A DNA stretch of 64,000 nt from Paulownia fortunei (taxonomy: Eukaryota; Streptophyta; Magnoliopsida; Lamiales; Paulowniaceae), in the NCBI GenBank assembly GCA_019321725.1, contig CM033121.1, positions 13,020,001-13,084,000 on the forward strand, given 5' to 3'. Under the pieces are notes generated by a model. The model saw nothing but the letters and a program-made list of their open reading frames with translations. It searched no databases and was not told the DNA's origin. The first letter of the stretch is position 1. Every line of letters begins with the position of its first letter. Position numbers and translations under genes: made by a program. Shown here piece by piece: positions 23,265 through 34,445 of this stretch.

Positions 23265-24650
23265 CAAGGCGGGACGAATGTTAGATGAGAGTTTTCTAAC
23301 GATTCATCATGAGTCATTGAAACTTGAAATGGAATCATAGTTATTGAGGAATTAAGTTTTGGGCTATTAATCCATGTCCTAAACTCAATCAGGAGATTAG
23401 TTGATGGAAGGACCTTACGTGTGTGAAACTCGTAATTAAAATAGATTCACTTGCTATTCACCAAAGTTTGGGTAGTCTTGATACACAATTAGATTAATTA
23501 ATTAAAATAATTATTATTCATAAGTTGCAAATGTTGCAAGCCCACTGCAAGTTTAGTTGTGAACCTAAATGGTCACATACAATTTGAGATAAAATATTTC
23601 TAACTTAGGAATTGATCCAAGGAATTGAATCCAATTAATTAATTGGAGCTTTAATTAATGCAGTACGTTGAATTAATTATTTAATTAAATAATTGAATCA
23701 TTTAATTGGATCTAATAAGATTAGAAAGCCCAATTGGAGTAAAACAATTATTTGATTGGATTAAATTAATTGTGCACTCCATAAAATAATTTAACTATTA
23801 AATTAATTTACTCAATTAAGTAATTAGATTATCTATTGGGCCTAATTTGATTAGGTGGGCTAGATGGAATTAATTAATTGAGTTTGGGCTAAAATAATTA
23901 ATTAAATTCATAATAGAATTTATTTTAAGTTCAAGTCCAATTCAATGAAGCCCGTTAGGAGAGGCCTACATGGGTTGTTGAAAAATGATGAAAACTCAAG
24001 AGTTTGAAATTATTAGGAGACTCTAAATATCTTTAGAAGATATGAAGGGATAGAGTTTGAGATTTTTTAGGACAAACAAATTCTTTCAACCAATTAAAAG
24101 GAGACCAAAAATACCAAGAGTAGGACTCTTGAAATTTTTTATTCCCCCTATTTAAACCATAGGGGCCGAAAATTTGAGGCTAATTGTAGCCTTCAAATTT
24201 TCGGCCATAATAGAAAAATTAAGGAGAAAATTATTTTATTCTTTCATCCTTTATTCCACCAAAATTTCATTTTTTTATTTAAGTATTAATTGTTTTATCA
24301 CAAGTTGATAACAAGAATTAATATTCACTATATTCACTCCATAAATTAGGTTAGTAAAGGAATCAGAATTGCTAGCGAAATTATGATTTCGTGTTCTTGC
24401 TCAAAGTGTGGACTACTTTAGAGGGGAGACGCTTGGGTACCCTGTGAACCAAAATTCAGAAAGAGGCTAGCAATTGATTGCTTTAATCCCTACGACAATC
24501 GAGTGCATTGAAAGGTATAAATCAAAACTGTTTCAATTTTTAATTATCTCACACCTTTGGAAATTGTGAGATCGTTAAAAAGCACATTGGATTCGGGGTA
24601 CTGCTGTAACTGTTATGGCATGTTGTTTTAAAATTTTTATTTTTTCGTTG
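23265..24650 (+). mobile_element. Copia LTR, continuation after element 1
   Basis: Picks up exactly where 3198-3868 stopped: CCAAGG before the insert and CAAGGCGGGACGAATGTTAGA after it match the uninterrupted order GACCTTGGCCAACATAAGATG at 41620-41640. It holds AT-rich AATTAATT tracts (23480-23930) also found at 42060-42420 and 62880-63230. TATTTAAAC at 24147-24156 is a possible promoter element. The right end was not fixed by a matching terminus. Confidence 0.65.
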
Positions 24651-24689
24651 CGTATACCCCGAGATCATGCGAACCTAAGACCTATCTCA

Positions 24690-26400
24690 CTGAGAAATGA
24701 GAATGGTGGACCATTAGATTATTATTTATTATATGCAGTTTGTTTCGTAGGTTGTTGAGATTATTATTTCAGGGCACAATTTAATGTTCCTGGTGATTTT
24801 CTTGTTCAAGCTTATTGCTGCAAGATTGGAATAGACATTATATGTTTATAGCAAAGAAACCTATGCTTACACTCGCTCTGTTAATGTGCCTACAATAAAG
24901 AAATGTGTACAATGTGCCTCTATTAAATGTTTAAGACTAAGATTTAAATAAGAGACTTAAATGAAGTTTTATCTTACATTGGTTTTGGTTGGATTTCTTG
25001 ATCATCTAGTGAGATCTTTTTACACTCAACCTCTTTCCAAAAAATATGACTAATTTTTTTGTGGTTAACTAGTCAATTTAATTATTTTTCTTAATACTAA
25101 AAAGTAATTTAGATTTTTTTATGATATTAATTGAATAATTCACAAAAACATTACAAATATTACGATTTGAAAATTTATTTCCAAAACAATTATCCAAAAA
25201 TTAATACGGGAAAGTTCAAATATTAAAAAAAATAACTTCATACCATAGCAAAGAAAATAATTATTTTGAAGCAGAGAAATTATTATTTTATGTTGAAAAA
25301 AATACCATCACAATGTTCGGTATATAATAATATGAAGAAGGTGAAAAAAAATTGAAGTTAAAATGTTGCATTATTTGCCAATTTATCACCCCCGGTTTAG
25401 GTTTTTCAAAGAAAAAAATTACACAATATAAATAGATATTGTGGTCGTTCTTCATGGGAAATATTAAATATACAAAGTTTCTCTCAACTCATTAAAAAAA
25501 AGATGGATTATTTCAAGTATCATTATATTTTTTTTATTAAACTTCACATTTCAATAGACTCATGCTGACTATTTATGCTATATATGTATACATTTTGTTG
25601 ATTTTGAACTATTTGTTACAAATTGTTGGAAATTAGATGACTAAGCAGGGGAAACAACCAGCCATTATGGAGAAACCGATTTGTAGTAGGCAAGATGATG
25701 CCTGGTGGGACATCCTACGATGGTTGCCCTTGTGGAATGCATGCATGTGCAATTCTAAAATGGCTAACTGCTCATATCCAACTGTAGTGACCATGTTTGG
25801 GAAGAAATAGCAAATGACATGTTTGAGAGAAACCAAATTACAGTGTAGCTCGATTGAAATGAAAGGTTCTTAAGATAAAACATTTATAGTGTAAATTCCC
25901 TAATTTGCTAACAAAACAAACAGGCTTCGGTTGGGACCCTTTGACATGCAACATAATTGCCCGCAACGTAACTACCCCAGAGTTGTGTTGAGTTGCCTAG
26001 ATAGTGGTAATAAAACAAATCACCCTTAACACCTAATGTAGTACTTAGTAGTGGTGTCTCATCTAGTTGTAGCTCAGTAAAATGTAATATTCCCTCATAT
26101 TATAGGCAAACCAAATGGAGGTAGGTCTGCAGAAGAAAGGACTCCCTCACTATCAGTTGTGCACCAAGATGTTTGTTGATTCCATTGCAACAGGAGATGT
26201 TGCTCGATCCTTGGCAAAAGGCCCTTTAAACTCTAATGAGAGGATGAACCTACCCAAAATGATGGGGATGAGCTCAAAAAGCAATCTTTCATCAAAGGTT
26301 GACCTTATCCTCAATTCATGGGCATCCATTAATAGTGCACAAGTGAAAATAATAGAGAGAAATACCTCACATTCTTGAGGATCTCTCTTTCTTTCTTTCT
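24690..26400 (+). mobile_element. PIF/Harbinger remnant with Myb/SANT-like ORF
   Basis: 24690-25960 is the inverted counterpart of 46885-45720 at clearly high similarity, including a short frame starting MTKQGKQPAIMEKP and SRQDDAWW near 25638-25705. In the other copy this leads into a Harbinger transposase. Here it leads, after an intron-like TTATAG junction at 26103, into an 87-codon frame (26115-26378) with KKGLPHYQLCTKMFVDSIAT followed by GDVARS. This resembles the segment after the SANT/Myb-like domain of the accessory protein of plant Harbinger elements. I saw no clear terminal inverted repeats. The family call rests on the inverted copy plus this motif. Confidence 0.6.
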
Positions 26401-27242
26401 TTCTTTTTTGCTTTTGTTTCTTTAATGTGATTGGGTCACCTGTAATGTAGATAAAATTGAGTAATATTATATCATCCCAAATTTATAATTTTTATTTTTC
26501 GTTCCCAACATTTTAAAATAAGATTTTATTTTCTGAAATAGAAATTCTTTTCTTATAAATATTTTGATGTAACATCATTAAACCTTAACAACTACTTTCC
26601 AGAATAATTTTGTAAACATAATTACTATCATTTTTTCAGTTCTCATTCCAAACGTCTAATTAAATTAGATGTAGATGGAGTAATGACCAGAGGGTTGGAA
26701 TTAAATAGCTGTTGGAGAACCGCAAGGAAAAGACAGATTTATAATTCTTGATTGTTCTTTTATTATCTATCACAATAGCTGATGTTTCAATTGACCAACT
26801 GTGATGACACCTTTCTGATGTACAGAGCTTATATTTGTAAAAGTTAAAAATATAATAAAATGTAATAAATTTGGGGTCAGCTGTTTTCTTTTGTAACACA
26901 CCAAGCATGTTGCATGTTTTTGTGATTCTGACTGCGCAGACGCATTATTAACACTTTTTTAGCTGGCTTATCTGCTTTTTGATGTAACCATCCCACCCAC
27001 TTTCAAATGCACCACCAAATCAAAGAGGGGGTTGAAAAAGGGTTTGCAATTTGCATTCACCATCACATTGAAGGATGAGAATAGGCTTGCATTGGATGAC
27101 AATATGACAGTCCCAAAAACTTGCAAAAAGCCAAAAATTGTGGCTTAACTTTTTTTTTTTGTGTGTGTGTGGGGTGGGGGTGGGGGTGGGGGGGAGGGTG
27201 TTATTTTACTTCATTTTGGAAAAAACTTGTCAATATAGTACT
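26401..27242. other. Intergenic, no gene seen
   Basis: No coding signal. It begins with a (TTTC)n microsatellite at 26385-26406. 26990-27150 is slightly less AT-rich and may be old non-repeat DNA. Confidence 0.5.
27151..27199 (+). repeat. Low-complexity T/GT/G-rich tract
   Basis: T10, (GT)5 and then a run of G-tracts separated by single T or A (27171-27198) that fits the four-G-run pattern for a G-quadruplex on the plus strand. Confidence 0.85.
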
Positions 27243-27894
27243 TGATAATGCCAGAAAATCCATCAATAATAAAAAAATATTTAATTAAATAATAATACCT
27301 TAACACGAACGAGTCTTGCATTGAATGATCCTGCAAAGTGTTGGGGAGTGTCCAGCATAAAAACTACGACGCTCAAGTCAGTATAAATGATCAAAAGCCT
27401 CAATTAATTTATCAATCAATCTTTCTTTTTCTATTAATATCAATATATTCGAGAGAGAGGAAAATCATACCTTGCATCCCTTTTTATAGCAATGCAGAGA
27501 CAGTAGTTGAGCAAGAAAAGAATTCTATTACCTTACGGGGATAGGGCTAATTCTTAGGAAAAATATGGCCAATCCCCTAAAATCTTGTTGATTAATATGG
27601 AATGATTCCTTTTCTTTTCTAGAACCCTAGCAAGACCTAATTATATACACGTATTTACCTCTGCCCCTAGCTCACCACCTTATATTCAGCAGTTCGGACA
27701 CAATGTCGGACATAATATATCAGATCTGGACTAAACCAGCTCGGATGCCCGAGTCGATAAGGCAGCTCTACCAACTTCAGCCCAAACACCCAAATCGATA
27801 AGGTAGATCTGACTAATCGGCCCATCACCAGTAATCATTGAATACCCAGCTTAGAGGGGCCCATTAGGGATATGGTCTTTTCCAAACCACATCA
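27243..27894 (-). repeat. 3' LTR of Tat element
   Basis: 652 bp, direct repeat of 36978-37758 (shared AAATATTTAATTAAATAATA and ATCCTGCAAAGTG). It is shorter than its partner because it lacks a 40-bp tandem repeat and a further short block. Confidence 0.9.
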
Positions 27895-27910
27895 ACTAGT
27901 CCCCTTGCTC
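27895..27910 (-). promoter_or_regulatory. Polypurine tract of Tat element
   Basis: On the minus strand GAGCAAGGGGACTAGT ends next to the TGATGTGG start of the 3' LTR. Confidence 0.65.
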
Positions 27911-28237
27911 TGTTTAAGCAAAGACTGATTAATCAAAGTGACAACACACAAATCTGAGCGAAGGTAATTCATATATTCCAACCATCATTAGCTATCTTTT
28001 CCGTATTAAATGTAATATATCCCAAGATTCCTGCATATTATGACGCATGGAATCCCGTGCTTAATTTAAATCTATCAAAAGTGGCAATCGCCTCAACTGC
28101 CCAGCCCAATCCATCCACACACGTGTTCATTATCCACAGATGTAGTTGTCCCTTCCATGAATAAGCTGATCTGGTCCATCACGTGTAGCATGCATCTACG
28201 GTACCGATCAAGACATCTTTTTCTCTTCCTTCTGTGT

Positions 28238-28248
28238 TATATAAAAGC
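28238..28248 (+). promoter_or_regulatory. Candidate TATA box for the antisense gene
   Basis: TTATATAAAAG on the plus strand, followed about 30 bp later by a pyrimidine/CA-rich stretch suited to a start site, and about 300 bp upstream of the antisense ATG at 28552. It lies inside the element, on the strand opposite to gag-pol. Confidence 0.5.
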
Positions 28249-28551
28249 CTTCTTCCTCCCCATACACTATTTGCATTCGTTCCTTATACACAACAAACCT
28301 CCATTGTGAGGAGCTTCCAAGCGTCGATTTCCGGCCATCCTCGTTCTTCTCTTCCAGTTACTCTTGTCGTTTTCTTCTTTTCTTCAATTACATGGGTATA
28401 AACCCGCGCCTTTGCTTTTAATGTGGCAACTGCATAGTCACCTCACTTTTTAAGTTTCCAGTCGATTCCACAGTGATTTCTCTTACAGTTTTCTTTTAAG
28501 ATTTTAGATTATTTCTGTCAACCCATTATTCATCTTTCCTTAATCTCAGTC

Positions 28552-31130
28552 ATGTACTCAGATGATACTAGGTCCATAAGTTCCATGGGGGATTTGCTAA
28601 GTAGTGCCCTTCACGCTTCTTCCAATCAATCCCAGGAACCATCTGTTACTATTGAACCTCATCGGCTTAACTCTGAAGCGAATCAACCAGCTAGGCCATC
28701 ATTAACCCTCTAAGATAGAACTAGTAACGAGCTCACTGTATACGAAGAGATTTTTCCTCATACTTCCAATAATTTGGCCGAACCTTTAAATCCTTTTTTT
28801 AGGCCCATCTCTCCCCTTCCAGTAGCCATTCTAGTAGTTGTTCCAGTGGAAATTGTGATAATAGCTGCTTTGCCCGGTACTTCACCTTCTTCATATTCCC
28901 TCCCTTATAAGATATCTTGTCAAACCCTAGAAGAAATACGCTTCAACTTCAGCATCCCTAATGAGTTTGTTCTTCTAGATCCACGCCCCGACCAGAGTCC
29001 AGATTTACCTCCCCTTGGTTTTTTAGCTTTTTTTGTAGACCAACTAGAGGCCGATCTCCAATTTCCAATCCCTCAAATTTTGGTTTAGCATATTCTCTAA
29101 CTTTAAAGTCCCCTTAAACCAATTTGTCCCTAACGCTTTCCGCACAATGGCTAGCTTTGCTATGGTGGTTGCTTATAACAAAGCGGAGCCCTCACCTAAT
29201 CTTTTCCATTTTCACTACCAGGTCCGGACCTTAGGTTCGGACCAATTTTATCTCACTTCTTGTGGCTCAGCTAAGTTTTTGGCTGGAGCCCCTTCTTCCA
29301 TAAAGAACTGGAAGACTAAGTACTTATTCATATCTAGCCCTCTACCGTGGGGTTTTCCTACAAGCTGGATTTTGAAGACTTCTCGGCAGGACAAAATCGA
29401 TAAAAGAGCTTGTCCCCAATCTTTCATGAGGCTTTTCACTCATCTGAATAAGAAGATTTATCAAGTCAGCAAATTGACATCCTCTTTCTCCTTTCTATAC
29501 CATTTCGGGCTGAGCCTACTTAGAGTCAATCTCCCCCGACCATTAGGTACACCCCTTTTTTGTAGTGCTTTATTATTTTATTCATTTATGTTATTCATTC
29601 CTTTTGTTTAATATGTTCCTTGCAGATCCCTACTTCGGCGAGATGTTGTTCGAGCTAGAGGATGAAGAAAATGCAACTGCTCATCCACCTACTAACCCAA
29701 CTGGCTCATCCTCGGTCACTATAACAACTTCCTTCGATCAGACCCTTCTACTTAATTCTCGACCTGTAGGGGATTCCGCTCTGAGTACCCCCTTACCTAT
29801 TGGTGCAGTTGACCTGGAAGCTGAACTGAACCGGCCACATCCTCCTACTCCAGTGGTGAGCCACTTAGATAAAGTAAAAAAGTCCATACCCATGAAACCT
29901 TGTAAACCCCGTCCTGCCAAGAAACCCAAAACCACTAAGACTGTTGTTGCATCAAGGAAAGGGCTGAAGTCTGTTTTGGAGAATAAGGATAGGACCATCT
30001 TTCCCTCTTATTTGAGAATTTTTGTCTCCCCTGGAGACACAAAAATTATTAGTCATTCGGTTAACTCTCAAAAGCTGAACTACGTAGCTTTCCATCATGC
30101 CAAGGTAGACCTACAAACTGCTCTATTGAATTAAATTAATGACATATTCCTCTAACTGTATTTGTTTCAGGCTACCGTAATGTTGCTCGAGCTTCTATCT
30201 GAATGGGAGACTGGGACTTCTACCTCTACCATTATGGCTGAGAATGTCTCTTTGAAATAGGAGTTGGCAGATGCCAAAGTAACCATCAAACAACAAAGTT
30301 ATGATTTGATGGTACTCGAAAAGAAAGCCGAGATATCAGCTACCAAGAAAGCCTCCTATGAATCTCGTATTGCTGAGCTAGAAGCTAAACACAAAGCAAC
30401 CGAGGATGAAAACTGCCATCTCATGCTCTCCGTACAAGAAAGGGAATTAGAGCTCTGGGCAAAAGGTCACCAGCTCGGCTACGATCAAGGGCTAAAAGTA
30501 GGTTATGATAAGGGGGTTAAAGATAGTCATTACGGTTATATTAACTTCTCAAATGGTCGTAAATTCCTACAAATCTACTGTCATGAGATCAAATTTAGTT
30601 TCATGAAATCCAATGCCTATTTGGCTAAACTTGCTCTAATTGTCTTGGAATATTACTGCTATGAATTCTGGTACGCTAGAGAACAAGCCAGGGAGCAAAG
30701 GTTCATTGGCGAGCTAGACCACAAAACCCCTATCCGCAATGCTCTTCCTCCCAAAGGCTGGGAAGGCAACCCCCAAGAAGCTATGAATCATCCTTGGTGG
30801 AAATCCACCGCCGAGATGGCTTTTCACATCATTCAAGAGGCCTGAGCATCCAGCTCAGCTCAAAGGTCCAAAATGGTCCAAAATGCCATTCAATCAGTCC
30901 TTGTCTTACCAGTATTAGACTCATCTACCCCAGCTGCTCCTACTCAGACCCTTTCTACTCCTCCCACTTGCATACCTGAACAACCAGCTAGAACAGAGGA
31001 GGGAGAAGTAGATGATAGGGCTCTCGAATCCTTTATAGAAGATTTAGAGGATGAATCTTACATAGATAAGGATGGGGATGCTCTGATCTCTCCTATGTAT
31101 AGGAGATGTAATCTTTATTTTATTGAATGA
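28552..31130 (+). pseudogene. Antisense additional gene of Tat element, spliced, Transposase_28-like
   Basis: Model: exon 1 28552-29546, intron 29547-29625 (GTACAC..TTGCAG), exon 2 29626-30104, intron 30105-30170 (GTAGAC..TTTCAG), exon 3 30171-31130. Joining these keeps frame at both junctions (RPL-DPYFGEM and FHHAK-ATVMLLELLSEWE). Exon 1 holds FLAFFVDQLEADLQFPIP, VPLNQFVPNAFRTMASFAMV and KTKYLFISSPLPWGFP, the pattern of the plant 'putative gypsy-type transposon' domain known from antisense genes of Tat elements. Exon 2 is Pro/Lys-rich. Exon 3 has a coiled coil (KKASYESRIAELEAKHKATE) and two GYD-G-K repeats, and ends acidic. Defects: stop at 28711, frameshift near 29087, stops at 30258 and 30843. 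Function in the family is unknown. Confidence 0.8.
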
Positions 31131-31328
31131 AAAGAGCTACTATTTCAACTTTATCCTTCTATTCCAATCATCATTTCAACATAATTAACCTCAAATAATC
31201 ATGTTAAGTTTATACAATTGACCTAAAAAAAAAAATGCTAAGTTTATAGGTACTTACTTGATTTAATATGTTCAAATACAAACTGTTTAAAATCACAGCT
31301 CATGCCTGAGATTGCACTATTCATTATT
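31131..31328. other. Spacer between antisense gene and minisatellites
   Basis: AT-rich, nothing coding seen; probably the 3' untranslated part of the antisense gene. Confidence 0.4.
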
Positions 31329-31504
31329 GTATGGGGGTCGGCGAATCGAGCATCACTTATTGTCATCCATAGGTTGGCAGACCGAGCACCACTTATCATC
31401 ATCTACAGGCCAACAGACCGACCACCACTTACCATTGTACATAAGCCGGCAAACCTAGCACCACTTATCGTTATTTGTAGGTCAGCAAATCGAGCACCAC
31501 CTAG
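31329..31504. repeat. 36-bp minisatellite, about five units
   Basis: Landmark CACCACTTA recurs at 31351, 31387, 31423, 31459 and 31495, exactly 36 bp apart. Because 36 is a multiple of three, a 12-residue repeat appears in the translated plus strand; this is not a protein gene. Units include a GG(T/C)CGGCAGACCGAG-like core shared with the neighbouring array. Confidence 0.9.
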
Positions 31505-31793
31505 TTTTCAAAGGCTTTCGCCCATTATCGTAGGGAGGTCAGCGGGCCGAACACATCCTGGTTTGTCAAAGGCTTTCGCCCGTCATCGTAGGGAGGTTGG
31601 CGGCCGAACATAACCCTGTTTATCAAAGGCTTTCATCTATCATCATAGGGAGGTCGGAAGACCGAACACCACCCTATTTATCAAAGGTTTCACCCGTCAT
31701 CATAGGGAGGTCGGCAGACCGAGCATAACCATGTTTATCAAAAGTGTTTGCCCGTTATCATAGGGAGGTCGGCAGACCGAGCACAATCCGGAT
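31505..31793. repeat. 58-bp minisatellite, five units
   Basis: TAGGGAGGTC-type landmarks at 31531, 31589, 31647, 31703 and 31761 (spacing 58, 58, 56, 58). Each unit holds AAAGGCTTTCGCCCGTCATC and the imperfect palindrome GGTCGGCAGACC. The array abuts the 3' end of the integrase frame. Confidence 0.9.
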
Positions 31794-32560
31794 CTCTTCC
31801 GGAATCACTGCTTTTGCCCCTTAGACAAGGCTGAATGGGGATTCTCTAGTTATAGTCCAAAGACTAGTGTGATAAGCCCATACGACCGAGCTTAACTCTT
31901 CAAACCATCCTCCTCCTTACCTACTCAATCTAGCCTTGATGCCTTATACAATAATCCGATTAATGACTTCCACTTGTCCATTTGCCTGCAGATGAGCAAC
32001 CAAAATGAACCTCTACTTGATCATCCTTTTCTCACACCAAGTTCGTACTTTCACCCCATTAAATTGGGTGCCATTATCTGATATCAAGTTCCTCGATATT
32101 CCATACCTGCAATAAATATTTTTACAAAGGAACTTCATAACTTCCGCCTTCAGGATTTTAGCTACGGGCTAAAATATCTGATATCAAGTTCCTCGGTATT
32201 CCATATCTGATATCAAGTTCCTCTACCCATTTGCTAAAATAGTCAATTGCTACTATCAGAAACTTTCTTTGCCTCAAAACTAATGGAAAAGGTCCTACGA
32301 TATCTATTCTCCATTGTGCAAAAGGGCAAAGAAAATTCATCACGATCAAATCTTCTGCAGGTCGATATATTAGCAGAGCATGCTTTTGACATTTATCACA
32401 TCTCTTAATTGCATCTCTTCGAATGGTTGGCCAAAAATATCGTGCCCTCCATACTTTCCTCACCATCGCTCTGCTTTTGGAATGATCTCCACAACATCTT
32501 TTGTAGATTTATCTAAGAACAATCCTTCTTTCCTCTTGATAGGCATCTCAAATAAGGCGT
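31794..32560 (-). pseudogene. Tat integrase
   Basis: Minus strand. Zinc-binding part: WRARYFWPTIRRDAIKRCDK with CDKCQKH near 32405. Core: FAQWRIDIVGPFP (first Asp) near 32310, IVAIDYFSKWVEELDIRYGI, then a locally duplicated stretch, SDNGTQFNG (second Asp) near 32070, ANGQVEVINR (the Glu) near 31985, WAYHTS and, at the very end, AVIPEEIRIVLGLPT near 31835-31790. The last four residues are encoded by the first minisatellite unit. Stops and a duplication of about 100 bp in the core inactivate it. Confidence 0.88.
32079..32222 (-). repeat. Local duplication inside Tat integrase core
   Basis: TGATATCAAGTTCCTCG and TATTCCATA occur at about 32079-32104 and again at 32178-32203, with a partial third copy (TGATATCAAGTTCCTC) at 32207-32222. 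On the minus strand this repeats the codons of GI(P/S)RNLISD. Confidence 0.85.
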
Positions 32561-32719
32561 GCTGAACATCCTTTTGTATAAAAGTTATCCTATGATACAA
32601 AACTACATTGCTCAGCTCTGTACTTGAGTAGTATCCTTTTTACTACCAATAAGGAGCCCATATTTTGGGTATAACATAATAGCCGTTCTCCAATCATCAT
32701 TTTCTTGTACCGCCATTAC

Positions 32720-33268
32720 CTACTTTTCAATATTGCTGTGCGGTGCAGACATTATCGTTATCCTTCTAGTCTTACAATCCACTATTGAGCTAGCCATTTT
32801 AGATAAATAATCTGCCTTGCTATTTTCTGATGGAGGAATCTGATGTATTTCCACGCAATCAAATTGCGCCCTCAGGCTTGAAATTTGCTCTACATACTTC
32901 CCCATTCTTTCTTTTTTTATTTCATACTGACCCTCCACTTGCTGAGTCACTAGCCTAGAGTCTGAGTAGACCACTAGATGCCTTACTCCTAACTCCAAAG
33001 CCATCTTCAATCCTCTCAGCAAGGTCTCATACTCGGCTTCATTATTGGGTGTTTTGAAGTCGAATTTGACTGCAAATTCTTGCTCGTCTCCTTTTGAGGT
33101 AGTTAAGACAATTCCAGCTCCACATCTCCCCAAAATAGCCGACCCATCTATATATAGTAACCACTTTAGTCTTTGTTTGTCCTGTCGAGTCAACTCCTGA
33201 ATGAAGTCTACTAAATCTTGTGCCTTGATTGCCACCCTAGGCTGATAGTCAATATCATATTCCCCCAT
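32720..33268 (-). CDS. Tat second (archaeal-like) RNase H, open frame
   Basis: 182-codon open frame, the best preserved pol part. LKWLLYIDGSAI (first Asp), RCGAGIVLTTSKGDEQEF, TPNNEAEYETLLRGLKMALE (the NNEAEYEAL block with the Glu), HLVVYSDSRLVTQQVEGQYE (second Asp) and IPPSENSKADYLSKMAS (the last Asp). This extra RNase H, besides the Ty3-type one upstream, is a known trait of Tat/Ogre elements. Upstream and downstream frames are broken, so it is a fragment of a polyprotein and not an independent gene. Confidence 0.9.
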   Translation of the reverse strand: MGEYDIDYQPRVAIKAQDLVDFIQELTRQDKQRLKWLLYIDGSAILGRCGAGIVLTTSKGDEQEFAVKFDFKTPNNEAEYETLLRGLKMALELGVRHLVVYSDSRLVTQQVEGQYEIKKERMGKYVEQISSLRAQFDCVEIHQIPPSENSKADYLSKMASSIVDCKTRRITIMSAPHSNIEK

Positions 33269-34445
33269 CTCTATGGCCTATTTAATCATTATTCCTGAAG
33301 TATCAGGTTTTCCTAGAATATGCTTTAGTGGTAGGTTTGTGCGGACTATCACTTTGTGCGATAAAAAATAAGGTCGTAGCCTCCTTGTCGTAGTGACCAG
33401 AGCTAACCCTCATTTCTCTATCTCAGAATACCTTTGCTCAGCTCCATGAAATAACTTACTCACATAATAAATTAGCTTCTGCTGATTTTCTTCCTCTCGT
33501 AAAAGAACTGAACTGATAGCCTACTCTCCTACCAACAGATAGGCAACAGTACTTTCCTTGGAATTGGCTTTGTGAGTAGCGAAAGCATTGATAAAAACTC
33601 CTTTTGAACATCAAACGCCTTTCCGCAATCCATTGTCTATTTGAATTGGCACCCCTTTCTTAAGATTTTGAAGAAAGGGAAACTCCTCTCTACTGATCTA
33701 CATATAAACCTACTAAATGCTGCAATTTTCCCTGTAAGGTACGACACATTGATGATCCTCGATGGAGGATTCATAGAATAGCTCGGACCTTTGCAGGGTT
33801 GACCTCGATTCCCTTTTTAGTCACCATATATCGCAAGAACCTGCTTGCTTTTACTCCGAAGGAACACTTGGACGGATTCAATTTCATACCTTACTTTCTT
33901 AATACATCAAATGTTTCTTTCAGATCCAAGATATGAGATTCTAGTTTTTTGGTCTTTACCAACATATCATCCACATACACCTCCATGTTTCTCCCCAACT
34001 ACTGCTTAAACATCCTATCTACCAACCTCTAGTAAGTGGCCCCAATATTTTTTAGTCCAAAAGACATAACTACATAATAATATGTACCTTTGAAGTTATA
34101 AAACTAACCTTCTTCTAATCTACCGGGTGGAGCATGATTTGATGATATCCTTGAGAAGCATCCATCATGCTCAATGGCTCACATTCGGAAGTAGAATTTA
34201 CCAACTGATCAATTTTGGGCAAGGGATAGTGGTCTTTTGGACATGCTTTATTTATGTCTTGAAAATCGATGCACATCCTCTATTTTCCTACCCCGTTGGG
34301 GACCATAACAACATTAGATATCCATTTTGGGAACTATATTTCATGAATATGACCTGCCTCCAACAACTTTCGTATCTTCTCCTCTATAATACTATATTTT
34401 TTCGAACCAAAATGCCTCAACTTCTATTTGACTGGCCAAGTTGTT
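33269..34445 (-). pseudogene. Tat reverse transcriptase and first RNase H, decayed
   Basis: Minus strand, several frames. KIRKLLEAGHIHEI, PKWISNVVMVPNGVGK, MCIDFQDINKACPKDHYPLP and SMMDASQGYHQIMLHP lie at about 34370-34125. The catalytic box [20 protein letters not shown] is at about 33985-33930, then FDVLRK, MKLNPSKCSFGVKASRFL and VTKKGIEVNPAKVRAI to about 33785. A broken Ty3-type RNase H (YVSKLFHGAEQRY-like and LVTTTRRLRPYFLSHKVIV-like blocks) fills 33700-33300. Plus-strand open stretches at 34127-34447 and 34655-34882 are antisense shadows. Confidence 0.85.

Noticed and set aside
27171..27198. Telomere-like or centromeric repeat
   Set aside because: The G-tracts do not follow the plant telomere unit TTTAGGG and form a single short run.
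29248..29998. Minus-strand open frames opposite the antisense gene
   Set aside because: They lie opposite the spliced plus-strand gene, which has a domain match and frame-keeping splice sites.
31302..31613. 103-codon open frame with 12-residue repeats
   Set aside because: The periodicity comes from the 36-bp minisatellite; start lies outside and the frame crosses into the 58-bp array with no protein motif.
31329..31793. Regularly spaced repeats resembling a CRISPR array
   Set aside because: Units are contiguous tandem copies with no unique spacers, in a plant retroelement.
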